Origin: Merdiplasma sp045118075
GTDB lineage: Bacteria; Bacillota; Clostridia; Lachnospirales; Lachnospiraceae
DNA length: 25,636 nucleotides
Assembly (NCBI GenBank): GCA_045118075.1
Contig: JBGUOI010000043.1
Location: 1 to 25,636, forward strand
Direction of reading: 5' to 3'
Position numbers and translations under genes: made by a program. Each line of letters begins with the position of its first letter. Within the stretch, counting starts at the first letter, position 1. This document shows, piece by piece, positions 1-7,335 of the stretch. A model generated the notes under the pieces. It saw only the letters and a program-made list of their open reading frames with translations. It had not been told where the DNA came from and ran no database searches.

Positions 1-755
1 CCCATTATTATCCGGATTGCTTTGCGTCCAGCATGTATTCCGTGATCCACGAAGGCGGCCACGCCCTCTTTGACATGAACCAGCCCCGTGAGAATTTTGA
101 CAGCTTCATCACGGACGGAAAGACACTCGGAATGCATGAATCGGTATCCCGCTTCTATGAGAACCGGATCGGGCGTTCAAGGGAATTTATTCATTATATC
201 TATCCGGAGCTGTCGCGGATCATGCCGCAGGTGACCGAGGGAGTAACGCCCGATGAGATGTATGAGGCTCTCAATGAGGTAAAGCCGTCCCTGATCCGGA
301 CGGAAGCCGATGAGTTCACCTACACCTTCCATATTATCATCCGCTATGAACTGGAAAAAGAGATCGCGCAGGGGATCCTTAAGATCGCCGATGCGCCGAA
401 GCGCTGGCGCGATAAATACGCTGAAATACTGGGAATTGCTCCGGAAAACGACCGCGAGGGGATCCTTCAAGATGTTCATTGGAGTTCAGGCTTCGGGTAT
501 TTCCCGACCTATGCGATCGGCAACTTCTATAACGCCATGTATTACAATCGGATGAAACAGGAGATCGATGTCCCCGCTGCTTTATCAAAAGGTGACCTGA
601 AGCCGGTGAATGAGTGGATGAAAGCCCATGTCTTCGCGAAAGCCGACAGGCTCTCTCCTGCTGAATGGATCGCCGATATCACCGGAAGAAAGCTGACGGC
701 GGATGATTTCCTGGATTACCTGGAAGAGAAGTATTCCGCGATCTATGAGCTGTAA
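1..755 (+). CDS. M32 family (Taq-type) metallocarboxypeptidase, 3' part
   Basis: The 5' end lies outside the window. The reading frame is open from base 3, so the internal ATG at 33 is not the true start. About 250 C-terminal residues are visible, against roughly 500 for the whole family protein. The HEGGH motif shortly after base 75 is the HEXXH zinc site. The downstream stretch with HESVSRFYEN supplies the third ligand Glu in the arrangement typical of M32 enzymes. The family removes C-terminal amino acids from peptides in the cytoplasm, using a divalent metal. The stop at 753-755 is followed within 20 bases by the promoter of the next operon, and no terminator is seen between them. The gene has no evident functional link to the nitrogenase-like operon. 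The family call is firm; the peptide specificity is unknown. Confidence 0.93.
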   Translation, partial: HYYPDCFASSMYSVIHEGGHALFDMNQPRENFDSFITDGKTLGMHESVSRFYENRIGRSREFIHYIYPELSRIMPQVTEGVTPDEMYEALNEVKPSLIRTEADEFTYTFHIIIRYELEKEIAQGILKIADAPKRWRDKYAEILGIAPENDREGILQDVHWSSGFGYFPTYAIGNFYNAMYYNRMKQEIDVPAALSKGDLKPVNEWMKAHVFAKADRLSPAEWIADITGRKLTADDFLDYLEEKYSAIYEL

Positions 756-773
756 AGTGTCTTTTAGTTGTGA

Positions 774-802
774 TTGACACGGATACGGGAAAAATCTATA
801 AT
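774..802 (+). promoter_or_regulatory. SigA-type promoter of the nitrogenase-like operon
   Basis: A perfect TTGACA (774-779) and a perfect TATAAT (797-802) are separated by exactly 17 bases. Transcription should start near 809, leaving about 130 bases of leader before the first gene at 941. It is the best consensus promoter in the window, which implies strong initiation and makes the terminator inside the leader more meaningful. Confidence 0.85.
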
Positions 803-902
803 AACAGGAGTATTCCGACTGCAAAGAGTTTCTGAGCAGGAAGAGGCAATAACCTTAATCAGGATAAGTGCGCCCTGCCGGAATTGCCGGCAGGGCTTTT
901 TT
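803..902 (+). promoter_or_regulatory. Leader with intrinsic terminator (attenuator candidate) upstream of the NifH-like gene
   Basis: A 10-bp GC-rich stem, 872-881 pairing with 887-896 around a 5-base loop, is followed by six T (897-902). This is a textbook intrinsic terminator between a strong promoter and the first gene. The upstream leader can form CTGC/GCAG (818-839) and CTTA/TAAG (854-868) hairpins. GCAGG at 836-840 could instead pair with CCTGC at 874-878 inside the terminator, giving a possible antiterminator. I do not recognise a known riboswitch, T-box or leader peptide here. It could also be the end of a small RNA of about 95 nt. The terminator itself is directly visible; conditional control is inference. 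Confidence 0.6.
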
Positions 903-940
903 GTCAGGAGATCTTAAATGATCTTCAAAAAGGAGGATAT

Positions 941-1699
941 ATGTATCGTTTCGCGGTCTACGGAAAAGGAGGAATAGGAAAGTCCACCGTCTGCACGGCG
1001 CTCTCATGCGCGTTTGCGGATATGGGACTGAAAGTCATGCAGATCGGATGTGATCCCAAAGCGGATTCCACGCTCTATCTTCACGGCGGGAGGCGAATCC
1101 GCACCATGCTGGATGTTCTGCGCGAGAAGCGGGATGAAGCGACGCTTGAGGAGCTGGTCCATCCCGGATATAAGGGCATCTGGTGCGCGGAAGCGGGAGG
1201 ACCGCTGCCGGGTCTTGGCTGCGCCGGCCGCGGAATCGCAGCCGCGTTTGAGGCGCTTGAAGAGAGAAGCGCATTCGAGATTCTGAAGCCGGACCTGGTC
1301 CTGTATGACGTGCTTGGCGATGTGGTGTGCGGAGGATTTGCGATGCCCATCCGCGAGGGATATGCCGAAAAGGTATTTATCGTGACTTCCGGAGAGAATA
1401 TGTCCATCTATGCCGCCGCCAATATCGCCATGGCCGTAGAGAACTTCCGAGAGCGCGGCTACGCGCAGCTGGGCGGCCTGATCCTGAACCGGAGAAATGT
1501 TCCGGATGAGCGCAGTAAAGTAGAGACGCTTGCACAGGACATCCATACGAAGATCATTGCCGACCTGCCCAGGGACAATTCGGTTTCGGATGCCCAGGAC
1601 ACGGGAAGAGGCGTGATGGAAGCTTACCCGGACAGCCCTTATGCACAGGGGATCCGCCTCCTTGCGAAGGCTATGCTGGCGGGAGAGTCCGATCTGTAA
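941..1699 (+). CDS. NifH-like nitrogenase-superfamily reductase (iron protein)
   Basis: This is predicted to be an ATP-dependent [4Fe-4S] electron donor for the two component-1-like proteins that follow. The 252 residues contain the P-loop GKGGIGKST (8-16), the CDPKADST switch I segment (37-44), and both cluster cysteines of the homodimer interface. These are Cys94 in GLGCAGRG and Cys130 in DVVCGGF. The Arg97 that is ADP-ribosylated in some NifH proteins is present. It is shorter at the C terminus than true NifH (about 275-295 residues). The ATG at 941 follows AAGGAGG at ideal spacing, so an in-frame ATG at 884, which lies inside the leader terminator, is rejected. It is the first gene of the operon, 9 bases before the next. 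The superfamily is certain. N2 fixation is unlikely because NifB, NifE and NifN are absent here and the component-1 subunits are short and divergent. Confidence 0.93.
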   Translation: MYRFAVYGKGGIGKSTVCTALSCAFADMGLKVMQIGCDPKADSTLYLHGGRRIRTMLDVLREKRDEATLEELVHPGYKGIWCAEAGGPLPGLGCAGRGIAAAFEALEERSAFEILKPDLVLYDVLGDVVCGGFAMPIREGYAEKVFIVTSGENMSIYAAANIAMAVENFRERGYAQLGGLILNRRNVPDERSKVETLAQDIHTKIIADLPRDNSVSDAQDTGRGVMEAYPDSPYAQGIRLLAKAMLAGESDL

Positions 1700-1708
1700 G
1701 GAGGAGAA

Positions 1709-3004
1709 ATGAAAGAATTTCAGTATCTTCGGGATATGACCTATGAGTACAATGCCGACATCGGCCTGTCCTATGCCTCGCCTGTAAGGGGCGTCTGGAA
1801 TATCGTCCATATCGGGACGCTGGTTCCCGAGGCACACCAGATCTTTGTCTGTCCGACCAGCTGCCTTCGCGGCGTCGTGCTGACGACGGCTGAGATGGGC
1901 GCTATGGAAAAAATGTCCACGATCACGGTCAGTGAGGACAACATCCTGGAAGGAGATATGGAGGAGGCCCTGCAGCGCGGGACCGAGAGAGTGATCGCGC
2001 AGCTGCCTGAAAGACCGCGTGCGATGCTGATCTTTACCAGCTGCATCCACCATTTCCTGGCGGTCAATTATCAGCGCGTTTACCGCGTGCTTCGAAAAGA
2101 GTATCCGGACATCGATTTCATCGACTGCTACATGGATCCGATCATGCGGCGCAAATCGCCGCCGGTGCCGTCCCTGTGGAGGCAGATCCACCGCCTGCTC
2201 CCGAAGACGGAAAAAAGATCGGACCAGGTGAATCTGGCCGGCAACTGTTTCGTATACGGAGAATTCTGCGACCTGAACGCTCTGCTGGAGAAAAGCGGCA
2301 TCAAGGTCATGGATGTCAATACCTGCAAAACCTATGACGAATTCCTGTCCATGGGCGCTTCCTGCGCGGTATTCACGTTCCACAATACAGCCAGGGCTGC
2401 GGGAAAGGATATGGAACTGAGGCTCGGGCAAAAATGGATCGCTCTGAATCCGGGGTATGATTTCGACATGATCGACGCTGACCTTCGAAAGGCGGCGTCA
2501 GTGTTATCGATCGCGCCGCCTGACGGGGAGGAGATCTTAAGGCAGCGGCAGCTTACAATGGAAGAGATCGAAAAGACAAAGCAGCAGCTTAAGGATACCC
2601 CGCTCTCGATCGACTATACGGCCGTTGACCGGCCGCTTGAACTGGCACTGTTCCTGAGTGAGCATGGGTTCCGGGTCGAGACGCTCTTTCTGGATAACTT
2701 CACCGAATCCGAAGAGGTATTTGAGAAACTGAAAGAACGCCTTCCCGACATGAAGATCTACCAGTCCCTGGGCTGGAATATCCGGAAGATGGAGCGCGGG
2801 TTCGACGGTAAGATAGTGGCGGTCGGCCAGAAGAGTGCCTATTTCCACAACACGGACTATTTCGTCAATATCGTGGAGAACGAGGGAATGTACGGCTACC
2901 GCGGGATCAGGCGCCTGATGCAGCTGATCAGGGAGGCGGATGCCGAGGCAAAGCCGATGAGGCAGCTGGTCCAGGTCAAGGGCTGGGGCTGCAGCTGCGG
3001 CTGA
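1709..3004 (+). CDS. Nitrogenase component-1-like subunit (D-like)
   Basis: A 431-residue cytoplasmic protein, predicted to form a catalytic complex with the product of the next gene and to receive electrons from the NifH-like protein. The N terminus keeps the NifD-like run YASPVRGVWNIVHI (22-35), a CPTSC motif (Cys48, Cys52) and FTSCIHH (Cys112). Spacing suggests that Cys48 or Cys52 corresponds to NifD Cys88 and Cys112 to Cys154. The position of NifD Cys62 appears to be Leu20. The extreme C terminus reads GWGCSCG (Cys428, Cys430), which I do not know from NifD. The start follows AAGGAGG. It is about 50-100 residues shorter than NifD and closer in size to dark-operative tetrapyrrole reductase and other group IV nitrogenase-like proteins. 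The substrate cannot be read from the sequence. A metal-tetrapyrrole or a reduced sulfur or carbon substrate are the precedents in the superfamily. Confidence 0.85.
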   Translation: MKEFQYLRDMTYEYNADIGLSYASPVRGVWNIVHIGTLVPEAHQIFVCPTSCLRGVVLTTAEMGAMEKMSTITVSEDNILEGDMEEALQRGTERVIAQLPERPRAMLIFTSCIHHFLAVNYQRVYRVLRKEYPDIDFIDCYMDPIMRRKSPPVPSLWRQIHRLLPKTEKRSDQVNLAGNCFVYGEFCDLNALLEKSGIKVMDVNTCKTYDEFLSMGASCAVFTFHNTARAAGKDMELRLGQKWIALNPGYDFDMIDADLRKAASVLSIAPPDGEEILRQRQLTMEEIEKTKQQLKDTPLSIDYTAVDRPLELALFLSEHGFRVETLFLDNFTESEEVFEKLKERLPDMKIYQSLGWNIRKMERGFDGKIVAVGQKSAYFHNTDYFVNIVENEGMYGYRGIRRLMQLIREADAEAKPMRQLVQVKGWGCSCG

Positions 3005-3024
3005 GCGATAACAGGAGGAAACCG

Positions 3025-4257
3025 ATGAAAAGTGATTATCAGACACATGTTTTTACCTCCACTTACACGGCGGACGTCTCCGGTGTCTGCAGCGCCATGT
3101 ATGAACTGGGCGGAATGAGTGTGCTCCACGACCCGTCCGGCTGCAACTCCACCTACTCCACCCACGATGAGCCCCGGTGGTTTGACACCGACAGCCTCAT
3201 GTACGTGTCCGGCCTGGATGAAGCCGCCGCCGTCATGGGAGATGACGAGGTGCTCATCAAGGATGTGTGCGCCGCGGCGGAGGATCTTAAGCCGCGGTTC
3301 ATCACCCTGTGTGGTGCGTCCATCCCCCATATTATCGCTTTTGATTACAGGGGGACGGCACGCCTGATCGAAAAACGGTGCCGTATCCCTGTGCTGCCGG
3401 TACCGACGGACGGCCTGCGCTCCTATATCGGAGGAGTGGGCATGGCGCTTGCGGCCTGGATCGAGAGATTTGCCGATCCTGAGAAGTATAAAAAGAGACA
3501 GGAGCAAAAAAGCAAGGATGCCCCCGCCAGAATCAACCTGATGGGAGTGACGCCCCTTGATTTTTCCGTAAACGGAAACGTCGAGGCCATGCGCAGGACG
3601 CTTGAAGACGAGGGTTTCGAGATCAATTGTGTGATTGCAATGGGAGAGTCATTCGACCATATGACATCCGCCTACGATGCCGATGTCAATGTGGTGGTCT
3701 CAAGTGCCGGACGGCGCCCGGCCGTGCTCATGAAAAAGAAGTGCGGCATGCCGTTCGCGGAGGGACTGCCGATCGGGGAGGCGCAGACGCGGCGCCTGTC
3801 GGATTTGATCAAAGAAATTGCTGCCGGGGATAATGATTTCCCGGCCGCTCCCGGAAAGGTAAAAGCGGACGGCCTGGCCTGGGACGACTTTGGCAATACG
3901 GGCCGGTTTACGGTTCCGCCGGGAGGGATCCTCGTGATCGGCGAGGAAGTGTTCGCCAAGTCCCTTGCTTCAGCGGTCAATGCGCTCCCGAACGAGCAGC
4001 GCGGCGGGATCGATGCCTGTCCTTTCTGGCCCGATGAGGACCTTGGCATGCCCGAGGAAGAACTGGCGGATGCGGTCCGCGGCGCGAAGGTCGTGATCGC
4101 GGATCCCCTCTACCGGGTGATCCTGCCGAAAAACAGCTCTGTTCATTTTATAGGTTTCCCTCATGAAGCCTATTCCGGAAGAATATTCAGGTCACAGATC
4201 CCCGTTTTCGCATGCGCGGAGTATTCCGCGGCAGATCTGCTTAAGCAGGCGGATTGA
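3025..4257 (+). CDS. Nitrogenase component-1-like subunit (K-like)
   Basis: The 410-residue partner of the preceding subunit. Three cysteines occur in NifK-like order and spacing: Cys22 in SGVCSAMYELGG, Cys40 in PSGCNSTYS and Cys96 in TLCGASIPHI. They correspond to NifK Cys70, Cys95 and Cys153, which hold the interfacial Fe-S cluster. The central repeat RINLMGVTPLDFSVNGN begins the next Rossmann-like domain, as in component-1 proteins. The start is preceded by ACAGGAGG, 20 bases after the D-like gene. Keeping all three cysteines here while the D-like partner keeps two plus extras suggests an asymmetrically ligated interfacial cluster. Such asymmetry is known in the superfamily (BchN/BchB use 3 Cys plus 1 Asp). 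The specific reaction is unknown. Confidence 0.85.
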   Translation: MKSDYQTHVFTSTYTADVSGVCSAMYELGGMSVLHDPSGCNSTYSTHDEPRWFDTDSLMYVSGLDEAAAVMGDDEVLIKDVCAAAEDLKPRFITLCGASIPHIIAFDYRGTARLIEKRCRIPVLPVPTDGLRSYIGGVGMALAAWIERFADPEKYKKRQEQKSKDAPARINLMGVTPLDFSVNGNVEAMRRTLEDEGFEINCVIAMGESFDHMTSAYDADVNVVVSSAGRRPAVLMKKKCGMPFAEGLPIGEAQTRRLSDLIKEIAAGDNDFPAAPGKVKADGLAWDDFGNTGRFTVPPGGILVIGEEVFAKSLASAVNALPNEQRGGIDACPFWPDEDLGMPEEELADAVRGAKVVIADPLYRVILPKNSSVHFIGFPHEAYSGRIFRSQIPVFACAEYSAADLLKQAD

Positions 4258-4329
4258 AAGGGATTCGCGATAAACTATCAACATCTGCCCCCGAGGAAGA
4301 GATCTCCCAGGGGAAAGAAAGGAGAAAAA

Positions 4330-5484
4330 ATGAAAAACAGAAAATGGTCCGGTAAAAGAAGCTTAAGGAAAATGGCGGCGGCACTGCTGTGTACCGCACT
4401 GACGGCGGCGGCCCTGCTGACACCCGCAGCGGCGGCGGAGACTGAAGTCCCGGCAGAGGAAGGCACGGTCACCCTGACCGATCATGCGGATCGCACCGTG
4501 ACGGTTCCGACCGATCCCGAGAGAGTCGTGATCCTGGACATCCTTCCGCTCCCGTCGGTACTGACAGTCTTCCTCGGCTCATCCGATACAATCCTGGCGA
4601 TGGAGCCTGCCAGCATGAACGCGGCAAAGAACGGAATCTTAAGCGAGCTTTACCCGGAAGTGCTGAATGTGAGCACCGATATCATGAACGGTGAGGATGT
4701 GAGCATGGAAGCCCTGCTCGCGCTTGATCCGCAGATCGTTTTCTATAATGCCGGCAATAAAGCCCTGTGCGAACAGCTTGAGAACGCCGGCCTGTGTGCT
4801 GTGGGCGTCTCTCCCACAAAATGGAAGTATGACTGCATCGTGACCTATGACGAGTGGATCAGCCTGCTGAGTCAGATCTATCCGGATGTGGCGATCAATG
4901 ACGAGGTGAGCAGCTTCAGCACAAAAATGTATGACCTGGTACAGGAGAGAACAGCATCCCTTGCTGACGAGGACAGAAGAAAAGTGCTGTTCCTGTTCCA
5001 GTACGATGAAAACACGATGATCACCTCCGGCTCGAGCTTCTTCGGCCAGTGGTGGTGCGATGCGGTCGGAGCCGTCAACGCCGCAAACGAGGTGAGCGCC
5101 GACAACTCGAATGCCGCGATCACAATGGAGCAGGTGTATGAGTGGGATCCGGATGCCATCGTGATCACCAACTTCACCCAGACCCAGCCGGACGACCTGT
5201 ACAACAACAATATCGGAGACGATGACTGGAGCACCGTATCGGCAGTGAAGAACGGCCAGGTATTCAAGATGCCGCTCGGAACCTACCGGACCTATACTCC
5301 CGGAGTCGATACACCCATGACCCTGGAGTGGCTGGCCGTCAGCCTGTATCCGGATCTTTTCCCGGAATTTGACCTGGCGGCCGACGTGCGGTCTTATTAT
5401 GCCGACCTTTACGGTGTCGAACTGACCGACGAACAGATCGAAGCCATGTACCATCCCGCTTCGGCGGCCGGTTCATGGAAATAA
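4330..5484 (+). CDS. Periplasmic-binding-type solute-binding protein of a FecB/BtuF-class ABC importer
   Basis: A 384-residue exported binding protein. It opens with a basic N terminus, then a hydrophobic segment (about 16-38) ending in a run of alanines before ETEVPAEE, which resembles a type I signal peptidase site. The mature part has the TVTLTDHADRTVTVP beginning and the ERVVILD and DPQIVFYN segments of the helical-backbone metal-receptor fold. That class binds Fe-siderophores, haem and cobalamin. No lipobox cysteine is seen: the only Cys of the leader (position 21, in ALLC) has Leu rather than Gly, Ala or Ser before it. That is unusual for a Gram-positive binding protein. GAAAGGAG lies just before the ATG, 72 bases after the K-like gene, and no terminator intervenes. 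Ligand chemistry cannot be decided from sequence; a metal chelate or tetrapyrrole is the family expectation. Confidence 0.85.
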   Translation: MKNRKWSGKRSLRKMAAALLCTALTAAALLTPAAAAETEVPAEEGTVTLTDHADRTVTVPTDPERVVILDILPLPSVLTVFLGSSDTILAMEPASMNAAKNGILSELYPEVLNVSTDIMNGEDVSMEALLALDPQIVFYNAGNKALCEQLENAGLCAVGVSPTKWKYDCIVTYDEWISLLSQIYPDVAINDEVSSFSTKMYDLVQERTASLADEDRRKVLFLFQYDENTMITSGSSFFGQWWCDAVGAVNAANEVSADNSNAAITMEQVYEWDPDAIVITNFTQTQPDDLYNNNIGDDDWSTVSAVKNGQVFKMPLGTYRTYTPGVDTPMTLEWLAVSLYPDLFPEFDLAADVRSYYADLYGVELTDEQIEAMYHPASAAGSWK

Positions 5485-5500
5485 AAAGGAGCGTTCTTCC

Positions 5501-6511
5501 TTGGAACAGAAAAGGAAATTCATTATCTGGACAATCATCATGCTGATATTGACCGCAGCTTTTTCCCTGCTCGCGCTATGCGTCGGGCAGTTTCGCATCG
5601 AGCCGGCCCGTGTGTTTAAGGAGCTGGCGGGAGTGGCTGCCGGTGAAAAGGACAATGTCAGGACGGTGCTCTTTAACATCCGGCTTCCCCGGATCGGTAT
5701 GGCGCTGCTGGCCGGGGCCGGGATGGCTTCCTCCGGCGCTGCCTTCCAGAGCCTGTTCGGCAACCCGCTGGCAACGCCGGATACGCTGGGAGTAGCCAAC
5801 GGGGCGTCTTTCGGCGCCGCGCTTGGGATCCTTCTGGGCGGCGGGCAGGTGAAAGTGCAGCTGATCGCGCTGTTTTTCGGCCTGCTGTCGGTCATCCTGG
5901 TCTTTGCGGTCACCCGCGGAATGGGAGGCCGGTCGCCGTCGCTTTTGATGGTCATCCTGGCGGGACTGGTGATCAGCTCCCTGTTTTCAGCCCTGGTCTC
6001 TTTGGTAAAGTATGTGGCTGACCCGCAGGATGTACTTCCGGTCATCACGTTCTGGCTGCTCGGAAGCTTTTCCGGGATAACCAGGAATGCGATTATTTTG
6101 AGTGCACCGCTGATCCTGGCGGGAACCGTGCTGATCTTTTTGCTGCGTTTCCGGCTCAATGCGCTGTCCCTTCCGGAGGATGAGGCCAGATCTCTGGGCG
6201 TCGACCTTCGCAGAGTGCGTATCCTGGTGGTCGCCGCTGCCGCCATGACGACGGCGGCCGTGGTCTCCGTATGCGGTGTGATCGGCTGGGTTGGTCTTCT
6301 GATCCCGCATATCTCCAGGATGCTGTTCGGAAATGACAATCGGCTCGTCGTTCCGGCATCGGTCACCTCCGGCGCTCTTTTCATGCTGCTGGTGGATACA
6401 CTTGCCAGGACGCTGACGGCTTCGGAGATTCCGGTCTCCATTCTGACGGCCGTGATCGGGGCACCGCTGTTTATTATCCTGCTTCGGAGAACGGGAGGGC
6501 TGCGTCAATGA
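5501..6511 (+). CDS. FecCD/BtuC-type ABC transporter permease
   Basis: A 336-residue integral membrane protein with about nine or ten hydrophobic segments spread over its length. It carries the FecCD family motifs GNPLATPDTLGVANGA (about 85-100), a GRSPSLLMVILAGLVISSLFSALVS segment in the middle, and LLIPHISRMLFG, the loop that couples to the ATPase. It forms the channel of a type II importer for iron chelates, haem or cobalamin. The start is a TTG at 5501, supported by AAAAGGA ten bases upstream and by the 16-base gap after the binding-protein gene. Its end overlaps the ATPase gene by 4 bases (ATGA), which indicates translational coupling. Expected at the cytoplasmic membrane as a homodimer. 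Confidence 0.92.
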   Translation: MEQKRKFIIWTIIMLILTAAFSLLALCVGQFRIEPARVFKELAGVAAGEKDNVRTVLFNIRLPRIGMALLAGAGMASSGAAFQSLFGNPLATPDTLGVANGASFGAALGILLGGGQVKVQLIALFFGLLSVILVFAVTRGMGGRSPSLLMVILAGLVISSLFSALVSLVKYVADPQDVLPVITFWLLGSFSGITRNAIILSAPLILAGTVLIFLLRFRLNALSLPEDEARSLGVDLRRVRILVVAAAAMTTAAVVSVCGVIGWVGLLIPHISRMLFGNDNRLVVPASVTSGALFMLLVDTLARTLTASEIPVSILTAVIGAPLFIILLRRTGGLRQ

Positions 6512-7320
6512 GTATTGAGATATGTGCAGGCTCTTTTGCCTATCAGAAGGGAAAAGATGTCCTGACCGATGTCAGTCTTTATGCCGGCCCGGGTGAAGTG
6601 GCGGCGATCCTGGGACCGAACGGCGTCGGAAAAACGACCCTGTTAAAATGCATGCTGGGGTTCCTGCCCTGGGACCACGGCATGACCAGGATCGACGGGA
6701 CGGATATACGCAAGATCAGGGGAAAAGCCCTCTGGAGAAAGGCCGCCTATGTTCCGCAGGCGAGGGAAAATGCGTTTGCCTACAATACAGAGGATATGGT
6801 CCTGCTTGGACGGAGTCCTTACCTGGGAGATTTCTCGGTCCCGGGAAAAGAAGACAGGGAAGCGGCCATGGAGGCAATGGAGATGGCCGGCATCACCCAC
6901 CTGATCGGCAAAAGCTGCGCCAGGATAAGCGGGGGCGAACTGCAGATGGTCCTGATCGCCAGAGCGCTGGCAGCCAGGCCGGATATCCTGGTACTTGATG
7001 AGCCGGAATCGGGACTCGATTTCCGGAACCAGATCGCAGTGCTCGATCTGATCCGTCGTCTGTGCAGTGAGAAAAACCTGACGGCGGTTATGAATACACA
7101 CTATCCGGACCATGCACTCCGGATCAGTGACCAGGCGCTGGTATTGATGGGCGGAGGTATGCATCTTTACGGGCGGACAAAAGCAATTCTTACAAAGGAA
7201 CACCTTCGCGCCGCTTTCGGAGTCGAGATCGCTCTTCAGACTGAGACGATCGGCAGCCGGGAGTATTCCTCGGTGATACCGCTGGAACTGCTGGATAAAA
7301 ATGAATCCGCGTTTTTCTGA
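6508..7320 (+). CDS. ABC transporter ATPase, FepC/BtuD-like
   Basis: The 270-residue ATP-hydrolysing subunit of the importer. Walker A is GPNGVGKTT (36-44) and the Q-loop is YVPQAREN. The signature is ISGGE in place of the usual LSGGE or LSGGQ. Walker B is DILVLDEPESGLD, and the switch histidine sits in MNTHYPDHAL. The sequence LLGRSPYLGDF is typical of the iron-chelate and cobalamin ATPases. It starts within the last codons of the permease gene (ATGA overlap) and ends 15 bases before HydF, with no terminator between. The importer is therefore probably on the same transcript as both the nitrogenase-like genes and the hydrogenase maturation genes. Confidence 0.93.
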   Translation: MSIEICAGSFAYQKGKDVLTDVSLYAGPGEVAAILGPNGVGKTTLLKCMLGFLPWDHGMTRIDGTDIRKIRGKALWRKAAYVPQARENAFAYNTEDMVLLGRSPYLGDFSVPGKEDREAAMEAMEMAGITHLIGKSCARISGGELQMVLIARALAARPDILVLDEPESGLDFRNQIAVLDLIRRLCSEKNLTAVMNTHYPDHALRISDQALVLMGGGMHLYGRTKAILTKEHLRAAFGVEIALQTETIGSREYSSVIPLELLDKNESAFF

Positions 7321-7335
7321 GCCAGGAGAAGTACT

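Noticed and set aside
1004..2431. 475-codon open frame on the minus strand
   Set aside because: It runs antisense across the NifH-like and D-like genes, which have clear family motifs and ribosome binding sites. The minus-strand product is His/Arg/Gln-rich with no recognisable domain, as expected for a shadow frame in GC-rich coding DNA.
941..4257. Reading the trio as true nitrogenase nifHDK
   Set aside because: The component-1 subunits are short, one conserved cysteine position appears changed, and NifB, NifE and NifN are absent from the neighbourhood. The importer context fits a group IV nitrogenase-like enzyme better.
5473..6441. 322-codon minus-strand open frame
   Set aside because: It is opposite the permease gene. 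Its Ser/Thr/Arg/Pro-rich composition and lack of motifs mark it as a complement artefact.
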